Source: Streptomyces bauhiniae
Lineage (GTDB): Bacteria > Actinomycetota > Actinomycetes > Streptomycetales > Streptomycetaceae
Direction: 5' to 3'
Assembly (NCBI RefSeq): GCF_004784475.1
Contig: NZ_SRRT01000007.1
Location: 310,001 to 374,000 of the forward strand
DNA: 64,000 nt
Part shown: positions 40,709 to 48,221 of the stretch, piece after piece
Layout of the letters: the number at the start of each line of letters is the position of its first letter
Position numbering within the stretch: position 1 is the first letter of the stretch
Program-made: the position numbers and the translations under genes
Notes under the pieces: generated by a model
Told to the model about the DNA's origin: nothing
The model's database searches: none
The model's input: only the letters and a program-made list of their open reading frames with translations

Positions 40709-41899
40709 GTGAACAGGGATTCTCAGCCGCCGGCCGAGTCGCGTACCGCGTCCGTGGTCGCGTTGGCCCAACATCTGATCCGGCACCCGAGCCGGGCGGG
40801 CATAGACGACTACGGACCCGTCCTCGGCGTACTGGAGGAGTGGCTCACCGCCCATCGCCTGCCGCACCGGCGCCTGCACGACAGCGCGGGTTCCGTCGTG
40901 GGCCTGCTGGTGGAGGTCGCCGGTGGCCGGCCGGGACCGTGGTGGACGCTGGACGCCTGCGTGGACACCGCCCCGTACGGCGACGAGACGGCGTGGTCGT
41001 TCCCGCCAGAGTCCGGGGGCATCGTGGACGGCTGGCTGCTGGGCCGGGGCTCGGCCGACTCGAAGCTGGCGGCCGCGCTGTTCTGCCACATCGCGGCCGA
41101 CCTCGCTCCGCACGCCGGAACACTGCGTGGCGGGCTCGCCGTGCTCTTGGACGTGGACGAGCACACGGGCGGCTTCGGCGGCGCCCGCGCCTACCTGGCC
41201 GATCCGCACGCCGCCCGGCCCGCCGGGGTGATGATCGGCTACCCGGGTATGGACGAGGTGGTAGTCGGCGGCCGAGGGCTATGGCGGGCCACGATCTCCG
41301 TACACGCTCCCGCCGGGCACTCCGGCTCCCGGAAGAGCGTGGTGGGGGCCATCTCCCGCGCCGCCCACCTCGTGCGCCTGCTGGACGAGGCCCAACTGCC
41401 CGGCGTCGATGTCGACTCGGGCTTCCCCCTGTCGCCGAAGCTGTCGGTCACCGCCTTCCACAGCGGTCAGGGCTACTCCGTCACCCCGGACCGTGCCGAC
41501 CTGAACGTCGACGTCCGGACAACTCCCGGCTTCGGCGCCGAGGACGCCGAGGCTCTCGTACGCGGAGCCGTCTCCGCACTGGACATGGAAGTGCCCGCCC
41601 CGGCCCCCACCCGGATCGCCCTGGTCGCCTCTTGGCCCCCTTTCCGTCTGACGGAGGACGAGCAGCCCGCCGCCGCCCTGCTGACCGCAGCCGCCGAGGC
41701 CGGGCTTACCGTACGCGCCAAGACAGCGGGCCCCTCGAACATCGGAAACCTGCTGGCCGGCGAAGGCATCCCCGCCACCGCCGGCTTCGGTGTGCCGTAC
41801 CAGGGCCTCCACGGCACGGACGAATGCGCACACCTCGCGGAACTCCCCACGGTGTACACGACCTACCGACAGGCCGTCCTGGACCTGCTTGACGGCTGA
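40709..41899 (+). CDS. M20-family metallopeptidase-like protein of the lasso locus
   Basis: A 396-residue M20 (ArgE/DapE/CPG2) fold protein with a lid domain (GLWRATISVHAPAGHSGSRKSVVGAISRAAHL). The metal-site motifs are altered. The usual HxD reads CVD in TLDACVDTAPYG. GRGSADSKLA keeps its aspartate. The usual DEE reads DEH in LDVDEHTGGFG. HGTDECAHL near the end keeps its histidine. It may be active with an unusual metal, or may have lost peptidase activity. The GTG at 40709 has GGGGAG at 5 bases. It precedes the precursor genes by 144 bp, so a role in trimming or turnover of the peptide is possible. Confidence 0.8.
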   Translation: MNRDSQPPAESRTASVVALAQHLIRHPSRAGIDDYGPVLGVLEEWLTAHRLPHRRLHDSAGSVVGLLVEVAGGRPGPWWTLDACVDTAPYGDETAWSFPPESGGIVDGWLLGRGSADSKLAAALFCHIAADLAPHAGTLRGGLAVLLDVDEHTGGFGGARAYLADPHAARPAGVMIGYPGMDEVVVGGRGLWRATISVHAPAGHSGSRKSVVGAISRAAHLVRLLDEAQLPGVDVDSGFPLSPKLSVTAFHSGQGYSVTPDRADLNVDVRTTPGFGAEDAEALVRGAVSALDMEVPAPAPTRIALVASWPPFRLTEDEQPAAALLTAAAEAGLTVRAKTAGPSNIGNLLAGEGIPATAGFGVPYQGLHGTDECAHLAELPTVYTTYRQAVLDLLDG

Positions 41900-41905
41900 C
41901 CCCGG

Positions 41906-41945
41906 TCCCAGAACCGTCCCAGGTTTCTCCCAGATCCACTCCCAG
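41906..41945 (+). promoter_or_regulatory. Four direct TCCCAG repeats at 11-12 bp spacing
   Basis: TCCCAG begins at 41906, 41917, 41928 and 41940, so all copies lie on nearly the same face of the helix, 99 bp upstream of the first precursor gene. An inverted CTGGGA occurs at 41965-41970. Direct hexamer/heptamer repeats at 11-bp spacing are typical of SARP-type activator sites. The local HTH regulator is another candidate binder. Confidence 0.65.
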
Positions 41946-42043
41946 CAAGTCCCCAACTCCGTCTCTGGGAACGGCCCCTCGATCGCGGTGACATGGAGGA
42001 AGCACCACCGGCCGCAACCATCGAGACGAAGGAGACCGGGTCG

Positions 42044-42184
42044 ATGACCGAGCAGATCGGAACACGGCGGGAGGCGGGCTGCGGCAGCCTCCCCGAGCTG
42101 CACGCGGAGGACACCGACACGGTGACTCTCGGCCGCGACCAGGAGGGCTACCGCGAGGGTGCGGTGGAGTGGTACCGGCTCTGA
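42044..42184 (+). CDS. Lasso peptide precursor A1 (candidate)
   Basis: A 46-residue peptide with GAAGGAG 9 bases before its ATG. The leader holds LPEL and the conserved threonine at position -2 (VTL before the core). The predicted 17-residue core is GRDQEGYREGAVEWYRL, with glycine 1 and glutamate 9 placed for a nine-residue macrolactam ring and an eight-residue tail. An in-frame ATG at 41993 lacks a ribosome-binding site. The leader lacks the usual tyrosine three residues before the proline. Processing is inferred from the adjacent cyclase and B protein, not proven. Confidence 0.75.
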   Translation: MTEQIGTRREAGCGSLPELHAEDTDTVTLGRDQEGYREGAVEWYRL

Positions 42185-42270
42185 TCCACCTCCTGCCTCC
42201 GCACCGCACCGCTGCTCAACGGCCGATGCCGTGCGGCACCGGCCGTACTACGAGAAGGGACGGAACTGCC

Positions 42271-42402
42271 ATGGACGACACCATCAGCACCCCGGCCGGC
42301 ACCGGCGAACTGCCGGTCCTCGCCTCGGCCGACGCCGACGAGGTCACGCTCGGACGCCAGGCGTTCAACGACTCCGACAAGGCGAACTACTTCGAAGGTT
42401 GA
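42271..42402 (+). CDS. Lasso peptide precursor A2 (candidate)
   Basis: A 43-residue peptide with the same leader layout as A1: LPVL, then exactly eight residues, then TLGR. The predicted 16-residue core is GRQAFNDSDKANYFEG, with glycine 1 and aspartate 9 as the likely ring partners (aspartate 7 is a less likely alternative). The ATG at 42271 is preceded by GAAGGGA. The gene lies 86 bp after A1 and 88 bp before the cyclase gene. The two cores share only GR at the start, so the locus probably makes two different peptides. Confidence 0.75.
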   Translation: MDDTISTPAGTGELPVLASADADEVTLGRQAFNDSDKANYFEG

Positions 42403-42490
42403 CCCGCCGCACCTCGGTTCCATGGGGTGGCGTGGCCTTGGTGCCGCGCCACCCCGCTCTTTGTCCGGATGACACGAAGGAGACAGCGAG

Positions 42491-44242
42491 GTGGTTTCAA
42501 CATGGCTGGCCGGAGGCGCGTTCACCGCCCCCGCAGGCGCCAAGCGCACTGCGGGCGTGTGGCACTCCCCCGGCTTACGCGTGCGGGCGATGACGGCGGG
42601 GGCGGTCGGAGTCGTGGTCGCCGGAGTGTGCCGGGCGGACGACACGGAAGTCACCCGCACCGCTGTCGCGGTCGCATCGGGACGGCCCGAAGCCATCACC
42701 GGCATGAGCGGGGCGTACTGGATGGCCGTCCACGACAGTGAGCGAGGGAGGACGGTCGTCGCGGGAGACTTCGCGGAGATCCGGGGTGTCTTCACCGCAC
42801 GGACCGACAGGGGACCGGTGTGGGCGACGAACGCCGCCATGCTCGCGGCACAACTCGGCCGGGGCCCCGACCTGGAACTGCTGACGGCCCGGATCACCGT
42901 GGGATCGGCCGAGCACTGGCCCGACCGGTCGATGTGGTCGGGCATCGAGCGAGTTCCCGGAGGGCACGCCCTGGTCCTTGACGAAGCCGGAACCCGCACC
43001 GTCGACATACGCCCTCGCCCGGACGGCCGGAGCCTGGAGGCGGGCGCCGAAGAGGTCGGGGCCGCGCTGTGGGCCGCGACCCAGGGCTATGCCCACGCAG
43101 CCGGGCCTCGGGTGAGCGCGGATCTGTCCGGCGGCCTCGACTCCTCGACGGTCGTCATAGCCGCCTCGGCGGTACGCCCGGTCATGGCCGTCACCTACGG
43201 CGGTCCGCTCGCCGACAGCACCGATACGCGCCTGGCCCGGCACGTCGCCGCATATGTCGGCGCCGAGCACCGCGTCAGCTCCGGAGGGAAGGGCACCGCT
43301 CATTTCTCCCGCTGGCCCCGCTCCCACCCGCACTCCCCGGTCCTACCGGTGTCCTCCTATCCCCTGGACGCCGACTACCTGCCCCCGGCGCGCGGATTCT
43401 CCACGGTCCACCTGACCGGGCACGGCGGGGATGTCGTACTGGAGTCCTCGACCGCCGCATGGACCGCGCTCGCACAGGACGGGCAGACGCGGCGAGCACG
43501 GGCGGCGGTGACGGCCCTGGCCCGCCGGGTCAACACGGCGCCGGGTCCGCTGTGGCGGGTGGTCCGCGAGGAAGCGCGAGGCCGGCCACCCGCGCTCTAC
43601 CGGGCGTCCGAGGCCGTCGCACAGGGTCGGCTGCTCGGTCAGGGGCTCGGGGTGTGGACGTGGTGCCCGATCGGTCCGGCCACGCGATGGCTGACACCGA
43701 CCGGGCGCGAAGCGGTTGCCGGAATGCTGAAGCATTCCGGACGCGCGGTGGGCCACGTCGACGCCGGCGAATGGGACGACTGGAGCGCCCTGCGCTACAA
43801 CGGCTCTGCCATGCGCGACAGCGAGCCGCTCTTCGAAGAGCACGGCGTCCACCAGGTGTCGCCCTTCCTGGACAACGAGGTCGTGCGGGCGTGCCTGCGC
43901 ATCGGCGCGGGCGAGCGGCGCCGACCGGATCGCTACAAACCCCTGCTCGCCTTGTCCCGGCCGGACCTGCCGGGCTGGCTGACAGGACGCCAGTCGAAGG
44001 GCCACTTCACACCCCTGCTGTACGAAGGGCTGGGAGCCCGGTGCCGGGAATTGCACCGGGTGATCGACGCCAGTGAGCTGGTGAACCGGGAACTCATCGA
44101 TCCTGCCGCCGTGCACACCGCGTTGGACGAGGCGGTAGCGGGCGTGGGACGGCCTCCGCTGCCTGCCCTGGAGTCCTTCCTGATCACCTCGTGGTGGCTC
44201 GGCCGCACCATGGCCCCTGCACGCGGAGAAGGTACGGAGTGA
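42491..44242 (+). CDS. Lasso peptide cyclase (asparagine synthetase-like, C protein)
   Basis: A 583-residue protein of the asparagine synthetase B fold. The C-terminal synthetase domain has the PP-loop SADLSGGLDSSTV (residues about 208-220), LTGHGGDVVLE and a conserved C-terminal SKGHFTPLLYEGL. The N-terminal domain lacks the catalytic Cys-2 of glutamine amidotransferases, as in lasso cyclases, which use the ATP-pyrophosphatase site to activate the ring Asp/Glu for macrolactam formation. The GTG at 42491 has GGAG 8 bases upstream. Its stop overlaps the next start by one base (TGATG). Confidence 0.85.
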   Translation: MVSTWLAGGAFTAPAGAKRTAGVWHSPGLRVRAMTAGAVGVVVAGVCRADDTEVTRTAVAVASGRPEAITGMSGAYWMAVHDSERGRTVVAGDFAEIRGVFTARTDRGPVWATNAAMLAAQLGRGPDLELLTARITVGSAEHWPDRSMWSGIERVPGGHALVLDEAGTRTVDIRPRPDGRSLEAGAEEVGAALWAATQGYAHAAGPRVSADLSGGLDSSTVVIAASAVRPVMAVTYGGPLADSTDTRLARHVAAYVGAEHRVSSGGKGTAHFSRWPRSHPHSPVLPVSSYPLDADYLPPARGFSTVHLTGHGGDVVLESSTAAWTALAQDGQTRRARAAVTALARRVNTAPGPLWRVVREEARGRPPALYRASEAVAQGRLLGQGLGVWTWCPIGPATRWLTPTGREAVAGMLKHSGRAVGHVDAGEWDDWSALRYNGSAMRDSEPLFEEHGVHQVSPFLDNEVVRACLRIGAGERRRPDRYKPLLALSRPDLPGWLTGRQSKGHFTPLLYEGLGARCRELHRVIDASELVNRELIDPAAVHTALDEAVAGVGRPPLPALESFLITSWWLGRTMAPARGEGTE

Positions 44243-44964
44243 TGCGCGTACCGCCCGGTGTACACCGTGCCGATCTCGGCGACGGCTCTCGTGCCGTACT
44301 CGTCGAGCGCGATGGGACCTGGCAGTGGATGAACGAGACCACCGAGCGCATCTGGTCGGCCGCTCTGTCCGGCACGCTTCCCGAACTGGCCGCTCGGATG
44401 CGGGAGGAGGGGATGCCCGGTGATGCCGAGGCGATCGTCCTCGGCACCGTCGAGCGCTTGGAGCGGGTGAGGCTGGTCACCGACACCGGGCCCGGATCAG
44501 CATCCCTGCCAATGCAGTTGCCCGTGATGACGACGGTGGCGGTGCCGTGCGCGCAGTGCGGGCCGGGCATGCGCATGCTGGCCAGGGTGGGACTCGTGCT
44601 GGCGCTCGGCGTAATGCGGCTGCCGTTGCGTACCCGCATGTGGCTGCTGGGCGGCCTGCGCGTCCTGCCGCTCGCCCCGCCCGGACTGGTCGCGTCGGCG
44701 GCGACCGCGGTACCGCTGATCCGCCCGTCCTGGTGGCCGGGCCGTATCGCATGCATGGAGGTGTCGCTCGCCACCGTCGTCACGATCGCGCTGTGCGGAC
44801 GACGCGCGCACTGGGTGCTCGGTGCCCGGCGCATGCCGAACGAGGCGCACGCCTGGGTGTGGACGCCCGCCGGAGCGCACGGGCTGTCCGGGCGGGACGC
44901 CGACGACGAGCGGCGACCGTGGGTCGGAGTCGCCGCCGCACCGCCCGTTAACCCACACGAGTGA
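44242..44964 (+). CDS. Lasso peptide B protein: RRE (B1) fused to leader peptidase (B2)
   Basis: A 240-residue protein. Residues 1-82 are a PqqD-like leader-recognition domain (RAVLVERDGTWQWMNETTERIWSAAL...LERVRLV). Residues 100-240 are the transglutaminase-like cysteine protease that removes the leader: catalytic cysteine near 171 in RIACMEVSLA and histidine near 203 in NEAHAWVW. In many actinobacterial loci B1 and B2 are separate genes; here they are one polypeptide. The start overlaps the cyclase stop by one base, so the two are translationally coupled. Confidence 0.82.
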   Translation: MRVPPGVHRADLGDGSRAVLVERDGTWQWMNETTERIWSAALSGTLPELAARMREEGMPGDAEAIVLGTVERLERVRLVTDTGPGSASLPMQLPVMTTVAVPCAQCGPGMRMLARVGLVLALGVMRLPLRTRMWLLGGLRVLPLAPPGLVASAATAVPLIRPSWWPGRIACMEVSLATVVTIALCGRRAHWVLGARRMPNEAHAWVWTPAGAHGLSGRDADDERRPWVGVAAAPPVNPHE

Positions 44965-45036
44965 ATTGAGCTGCCGGGCGTCGACGCTGCCCGGCCACTC
45001 ACCTGCCCGTCCTGGACCGGCCCCGTCGAAACCACG

Positions 45037-46968
45037 GTGCCAAGTGGCGGGCAGGACCTCTACACCGGACAGGTGACCGCAGAACCCCTGACCGCCGAGG
45101 TCGGCCCCGCGCCGCTCATGCGCTTCGCCGAGGAACGACAGCACGGCACTCCCGGCCTGGCTGCCACCGCCCGCCGACTGCCCGCCGTCCTCACCCGTAC
45201 CGTCCGTCTGGCCTGGCACGCCGACCGGCACGCCTTCCTCGCCATGCTCGTCGCGCAGGCCTCGTCCGCCGTCCTGGCCGCTATCGCCCTGGCGACGACC
45301 ACGAACCTGATCGCCGCCGTCTTGGACGCGGCCACCGCCTACACCCGGAGCACACCTGTCGGGCCCGTTCTGCATGGCATGACCGTCCCGGCGGTGTTGG
45401 GTACGGCCGCCCTCGCCGGGGCTGCCCTGTGCGACACCGCCGCCCACGCGGGCGCCGCCCGGCTCAGCCCCCGCGTCTTCCGGGAGGCCGACCTGCGCGT
45501 CCTGGACGCGGCGGCCTCCGTGGAACTGGTCGCCTACGAGCACCCGGGCTTCGAGGACCGGCTCGACGCGGCGGGCAAGGGGGCCGAATCAGCGCGTGAC
45601 CTCGTCCTCGACCTTCAGAGCACCATCTCGGTCATCGCCCAGATCATCGCCGTGGCCGCCGTAGCCGCCGCCCTGAACCCGGTACTGCTGGCTCTGCTCC
45701 TGGCCACTGCCGTTCCCCGCGCGTACGCGTCGCTGCGTACCGCGCGTCTGGAGCACGCGGCAGCGACCGCCGCCCGCGCCGACAGCCGCCTGCGCGCGAC
45801 CCTGCGCGGCTACAGCACGGACCGCAACACCGCCGCCGAGATCCGGGCCGCCGGGATGGGCCGTTTCCTTTCCGTCCGCTACCGGCAGGTGTCCGACCGG
45901 CTGGAGGCCGAGGCGCTGACGGCCGCCCTCGGTGGACTGCGGGTGCGGTTGGCGGGTGATGCGATCTCGGCGCTCACCCTCTTCGCCGCCTTCGCCGCGC
46001 TCGGCGGTCTCGTCATGACCGGTCGTCTGGAGGCGGCGGCCGCCGGTACCGCGCTCTTCGCGCTGCGGGCCGCGACGGCGGCGCTCACCACGCTCACCCG
46101 TGCCACGGCGAGGATCTTCCGCACCGGGCTCCAATTGGAGGACTGGGCCGCGTTCCTCGAGGAGGCGAACCGGCACCATACCCACCGGGGCAACCGGGCA
46201 CTGCCGTACGGCGGCCCGGACGTCATCAGCGCACGCGGCCTGGTGTTCCGGTACCCGGGAACCGACCGGGCGGCCGTCGACCACGTCGACCTGGACCTCA
46301 AGCGCGGGGAGATCGTCGCGCTCGTCGGGGAGAACGGCTCGGGCAAGACGACGCTCGTGCATCTGCTCACCGGCCTGTACCTGCCTGACGCCGGAGAGGT
46401 GGCCTGGGACGGCGTCGACCTCAGGGACGCCCCGGCACCCGATGTATGGCGGCGCGTAGCCATGACCCCGCAGGAGTACACCCGTTGGCCGCTGACAGCC
46501 CGCGAGAACATCACGCTCGGCACCCCGCGGGACACGGATGACGGCGCCGTCCACGAGGCGGCCCGTGCCAGCGGGGCGGACCATGTGCTGGCCGGCCTCC
46601 CGGCAGGGCTCGACACGTCACTAGCCCGCTCCTGGTGGGGCGGCCACGATCTGTCCGGCGGCCAATGGCAACGCCTCGCGCTGGCCCGATCCTTCCACGC
46701 CGACGCCACGGTGCACATCCTGGACGAGCCCACCGCCTCGCTCGACGCCCGCGCGGAACGCCAGGTCTTCGACAAGTTCCGCGAACTGGCCGCCGACCGC
46801 ACCGCCCTGGTCATCACCCACCGCCTCGCCAACGCCCGGGTGGCGGACCGCGTCATCGTGATGGCCGACGGCCGCATCGTGGAGTCAGGCACCTATCCGG
46901 ACCTACTACAACGCCCCCACGGCCGCTTCGCCGAACTCCACCGCCTCCAGGAGGGGACGGAGAGCTGA
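45037..46968 (+). CDS. ABC exporter of the lasso locus (D protein)
   Basis: A 643-residue fused ABC transporter. A membrane domain (residues about 60-345, six helices) is followed by a nucleotide-binding domain with Walker A GENGSGKTT, signature LSGGQ, Walker B VHILDEPTAS and H-loop ITHRLA. In lasso loci this exporter releases the mature peptide and gives self-immunity. The start is uncertain: GTG at 45037 or 45073, neither with a clear ribosome-binding site. It is 72 bp after the B gene and ends the cluster. Confidence 0.88.
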   Translation: MPSGGQDLYTGQVTAEPLTAEVGPAPLMRFAEERQHGTPGLAATARRLPAVLTRTVRLAWHADRHAFLAMLVAQASSAVLAAIALATTTNLIAAVLDAATAYTRSTPVGPVLHGMTVPAVLGTAALAGAALCDTAAHAGAARLSPRVFREADLRVLDAAASVELVAYEHPGFEDRLDAAGKGAESARDLVLDLQSTISVIAQIIAVAAVAAALNPVLLALLLATAVPRAYASLRTARLEHAAATAARADSRLRATLRGYSTDRNTAAEIRAAGMGRFLSVRYRQVSDRLEAEALTAALGGLRVRLAGDAISALTLFAAFAALGGLVMTGRLEAAAAGTALFALRAATAALTTLTRATARIFRTGLQLEDWAAFLEEANRHHTHRGNRALPYGGPDVISARGLVFRYPGTDRAAVDHVDLDLKRGEIVALVGENGSGKTTLVHLLTGLYLPDAGEVAWDGVDLRDAPAPDVWRRVAMTPQEYTRWPLTARENITLGTPRDTDDGAVHEAARASGADHVLAGLPAGLDTSLARSWWGGHDLSGGQWQRLALARSFHADATVHILDEPTASLDARAERQVFDKFRELAADRTALVITHRLANARVADRVIVMADGRIVESGTYPDLLQRPHGRFAELHRLQEGTES

Positions 46969-47060
46969 GAGGAGCTCAGGCGTGACAGGCACGCCCCGAC
47001 CCCGTCGCCTGACCCACGACCTCCCGCACACGGGCAGGCCGACGAACACCGGCCGGAGTC

Positions 47061-47094
47061 CAGAGTTAGTTGCACCTAGATGTAACTAACTCTG
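47061..47094. terminator. AT-rich palindromic hairpin
   Basis: CAGAGTTAGTTGCA and TGTAACTAACTCTG flank CCTAGA, giving a 14-bp stem with one G-T pair between the convergent ABC exporter and LacI genes. It probably terminates both. Its core TTGCACCTAGATGTAA also resembles MarR-type operators and its base composition is far below that of its surroundings. Confidence 0.6.
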
Positions 47095-47118
47095 CGATTC
47101 ATGCCCTGCTGGCTGCCA

Positions 47119-48159
47119 CTACGCCGACTCCCGCACCACCAACTCCGGCTCAAAGATCACCGACGTAGCCTCCCCCCGCACCCCCCGCACCTGCTCATCC
47201 AACAGCCGGGCCATAGCCGCAGCCATCTCCTCCACCGGCTGCCGGACAGTGGTCAAGGCCGGGCGGCAGCCCACCGCCGCGCTGGAGTCGTCGAAGCCGA
47301 TCACCGCGACGTCGGAGGGGACGTGGCGGGCGTGTTCGCGGAGGGTTTGGCAGGCGCCCTGGGCCATGAGGTCGTTGGCGGCGAAGACGCCGTCCAGGTC
47401 GGGGTGTTCGGACAGGAGGGCGGACATCGCGGACGCGCCGGTGTCGAGGGTGAAGCCGCCCTCGGCGACGGGGACGTAGGGGTACCCCCGGCGGGCCATC
47501 GTGTCGCGGAACCCGGCGAGCCGTTCGCGGCTGGCGGCGACGTCGAGGGGGCCGGTGATGGTGGCGATGCGGCGGCAGCCGCGGGCGAGGAGGTGGTCGG
47601 CCGCGAGGGCCGCCCCGTCGCGGTGGGCGAGGTCGACGTAGCTGAGGGGGACGGGGCGGGAGGGGCGGGCGAAGAGGACGGCGGGGAGGCCGGCGTCGGC
47701 GAGAAGCGCGGGCAGCGGGTCGTCGGCGTGGGTGGAGACGACGAGGGCGCCGTCGGCGCTGCCCTGCCGGAGGTCGGTCAGCACCTGGCGGCGCGTCTCC
47801 TCGGACTCGGCAAACATCAGGAGCGGGTGCATGGAGCGGGGGCGGAGGTAGCCCACGACGCCGCTGACGACCCGCCCGAAGAAGGGGTCGGCGAACACCC
47901 GCGTCGCGACCGCGTTGTGCACCTCCTCGGGGGTGTCCCCCGCACCCGACACGACCAGCGCCACCGTCTGGCTGCGCCGGGTCACCAGCGAGCGGGCGGC
48001 CCGGTTGGGCGCGTACCCCGTCCGCTCGATGGCCCGGCGCACCGTCTCCTGGATGCCGGGGTCGACGTTGCGGACGCCGTTGATGACCCGCGAGACGGTC
48101 GCGCGGGAGACTCCCGCCTCCTGCGCGACGTCCTCCAGCGTGGGGGCATCTCTGCTCAT
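47119..48159 (-). CDS. LacI-family transcriptional regulator
   Basis: A 346-residue repressor. The N-terminal LacI helix-turn-helix (TLEDVAQEAGVSRATVSRVINGVRNVDPGIQETVRRAIERTGYAPNRAARSL) is followed by a periplasmic-binding-protein-like sugar-sensing domain (VVSGVVGYLRPRSMHPLLMFAESEE, VFAANDLMAQGA, VAVIGFDDSSAAVGCRPALTTVRQP). It lies directly downstream of the secreted glycosidase gene on the same strand. Matching AGAGCGCTCT palindromes in front of itself and in front of the DUF1996/glycosidase operon make it the likely local repressor. Confidence 0.92.
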   Translation of the reverse strand: MSRDAPTLEDVAQEAGVSRATVSRVINGVRNVDPGIQETVRRAIERTGYAPNRAARSLVTRRSQTVALVVSGAGDTPEEVHNAVATRVFADPFFGRVVSGVVGYLRPRSMHPLLMFAESEETRRQVLTDLRQGSADGALVVSTHADDPLPALLADAGLPAVLFARPSRPVPLSYVDLAHRDGAALAADHLLARGCRRIATITGPLDVAASRERLAGFRDTMARRGYPYVPVAEGGFTLDTGASAMSALLSEHPDLDGVFAANDLMAQGACQTLREHARHVPSDVAVIGFDDSSAAVGCRPALTTVRQPVEEMAAAMARLLDEQVRGVRGEATSVIFEPELVVRESA

Positions 48160-48194
48160 CTCGGCACCCTAGCGGCCCTCCCGCGCACCGGGAT

Positions 48195-48204
48195 AGAGCG
48201 CTCT
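48195..48204. promoter_or_regulatory. LacI-type operator AGAGCGCTCT upstream of the lacI-like gene
   Basis: A perfect 10-bp palindrome 36 bp upstream of the LacI start codon. It shares its core with the larger palindrome at 51229-51246, suggesting autoregulation. Confidence 0.5.
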
Positions 48205-48221
48205 CCAGACCCCCGGTCGGC

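Noticed and set aside
41993..42043. Longer first precursor starting at 41993
   Set aside because: There is no ribosome-binding site there, whereas GAAGGAG is correctly placed for the ATG at 42044. The extra residues do not resemble a leader.
42491..44242. Housekeeping asparagine synthetase
   Set aside because: There is no catalytic Cys-2 for glutamine hydrolysis, and the position between lasso precursors and the B protein fits a cyclase.
42044..44964. Graspetide or lanthipeptide locus instead of lasso
   Set aside because: No ATP-grasp ligase or LanM/LanB/LanC homologue is present; the PqqD-like domain, Cys-His leader protease and Asn-synthetase-like cyclase together define lasso biosynthesis.
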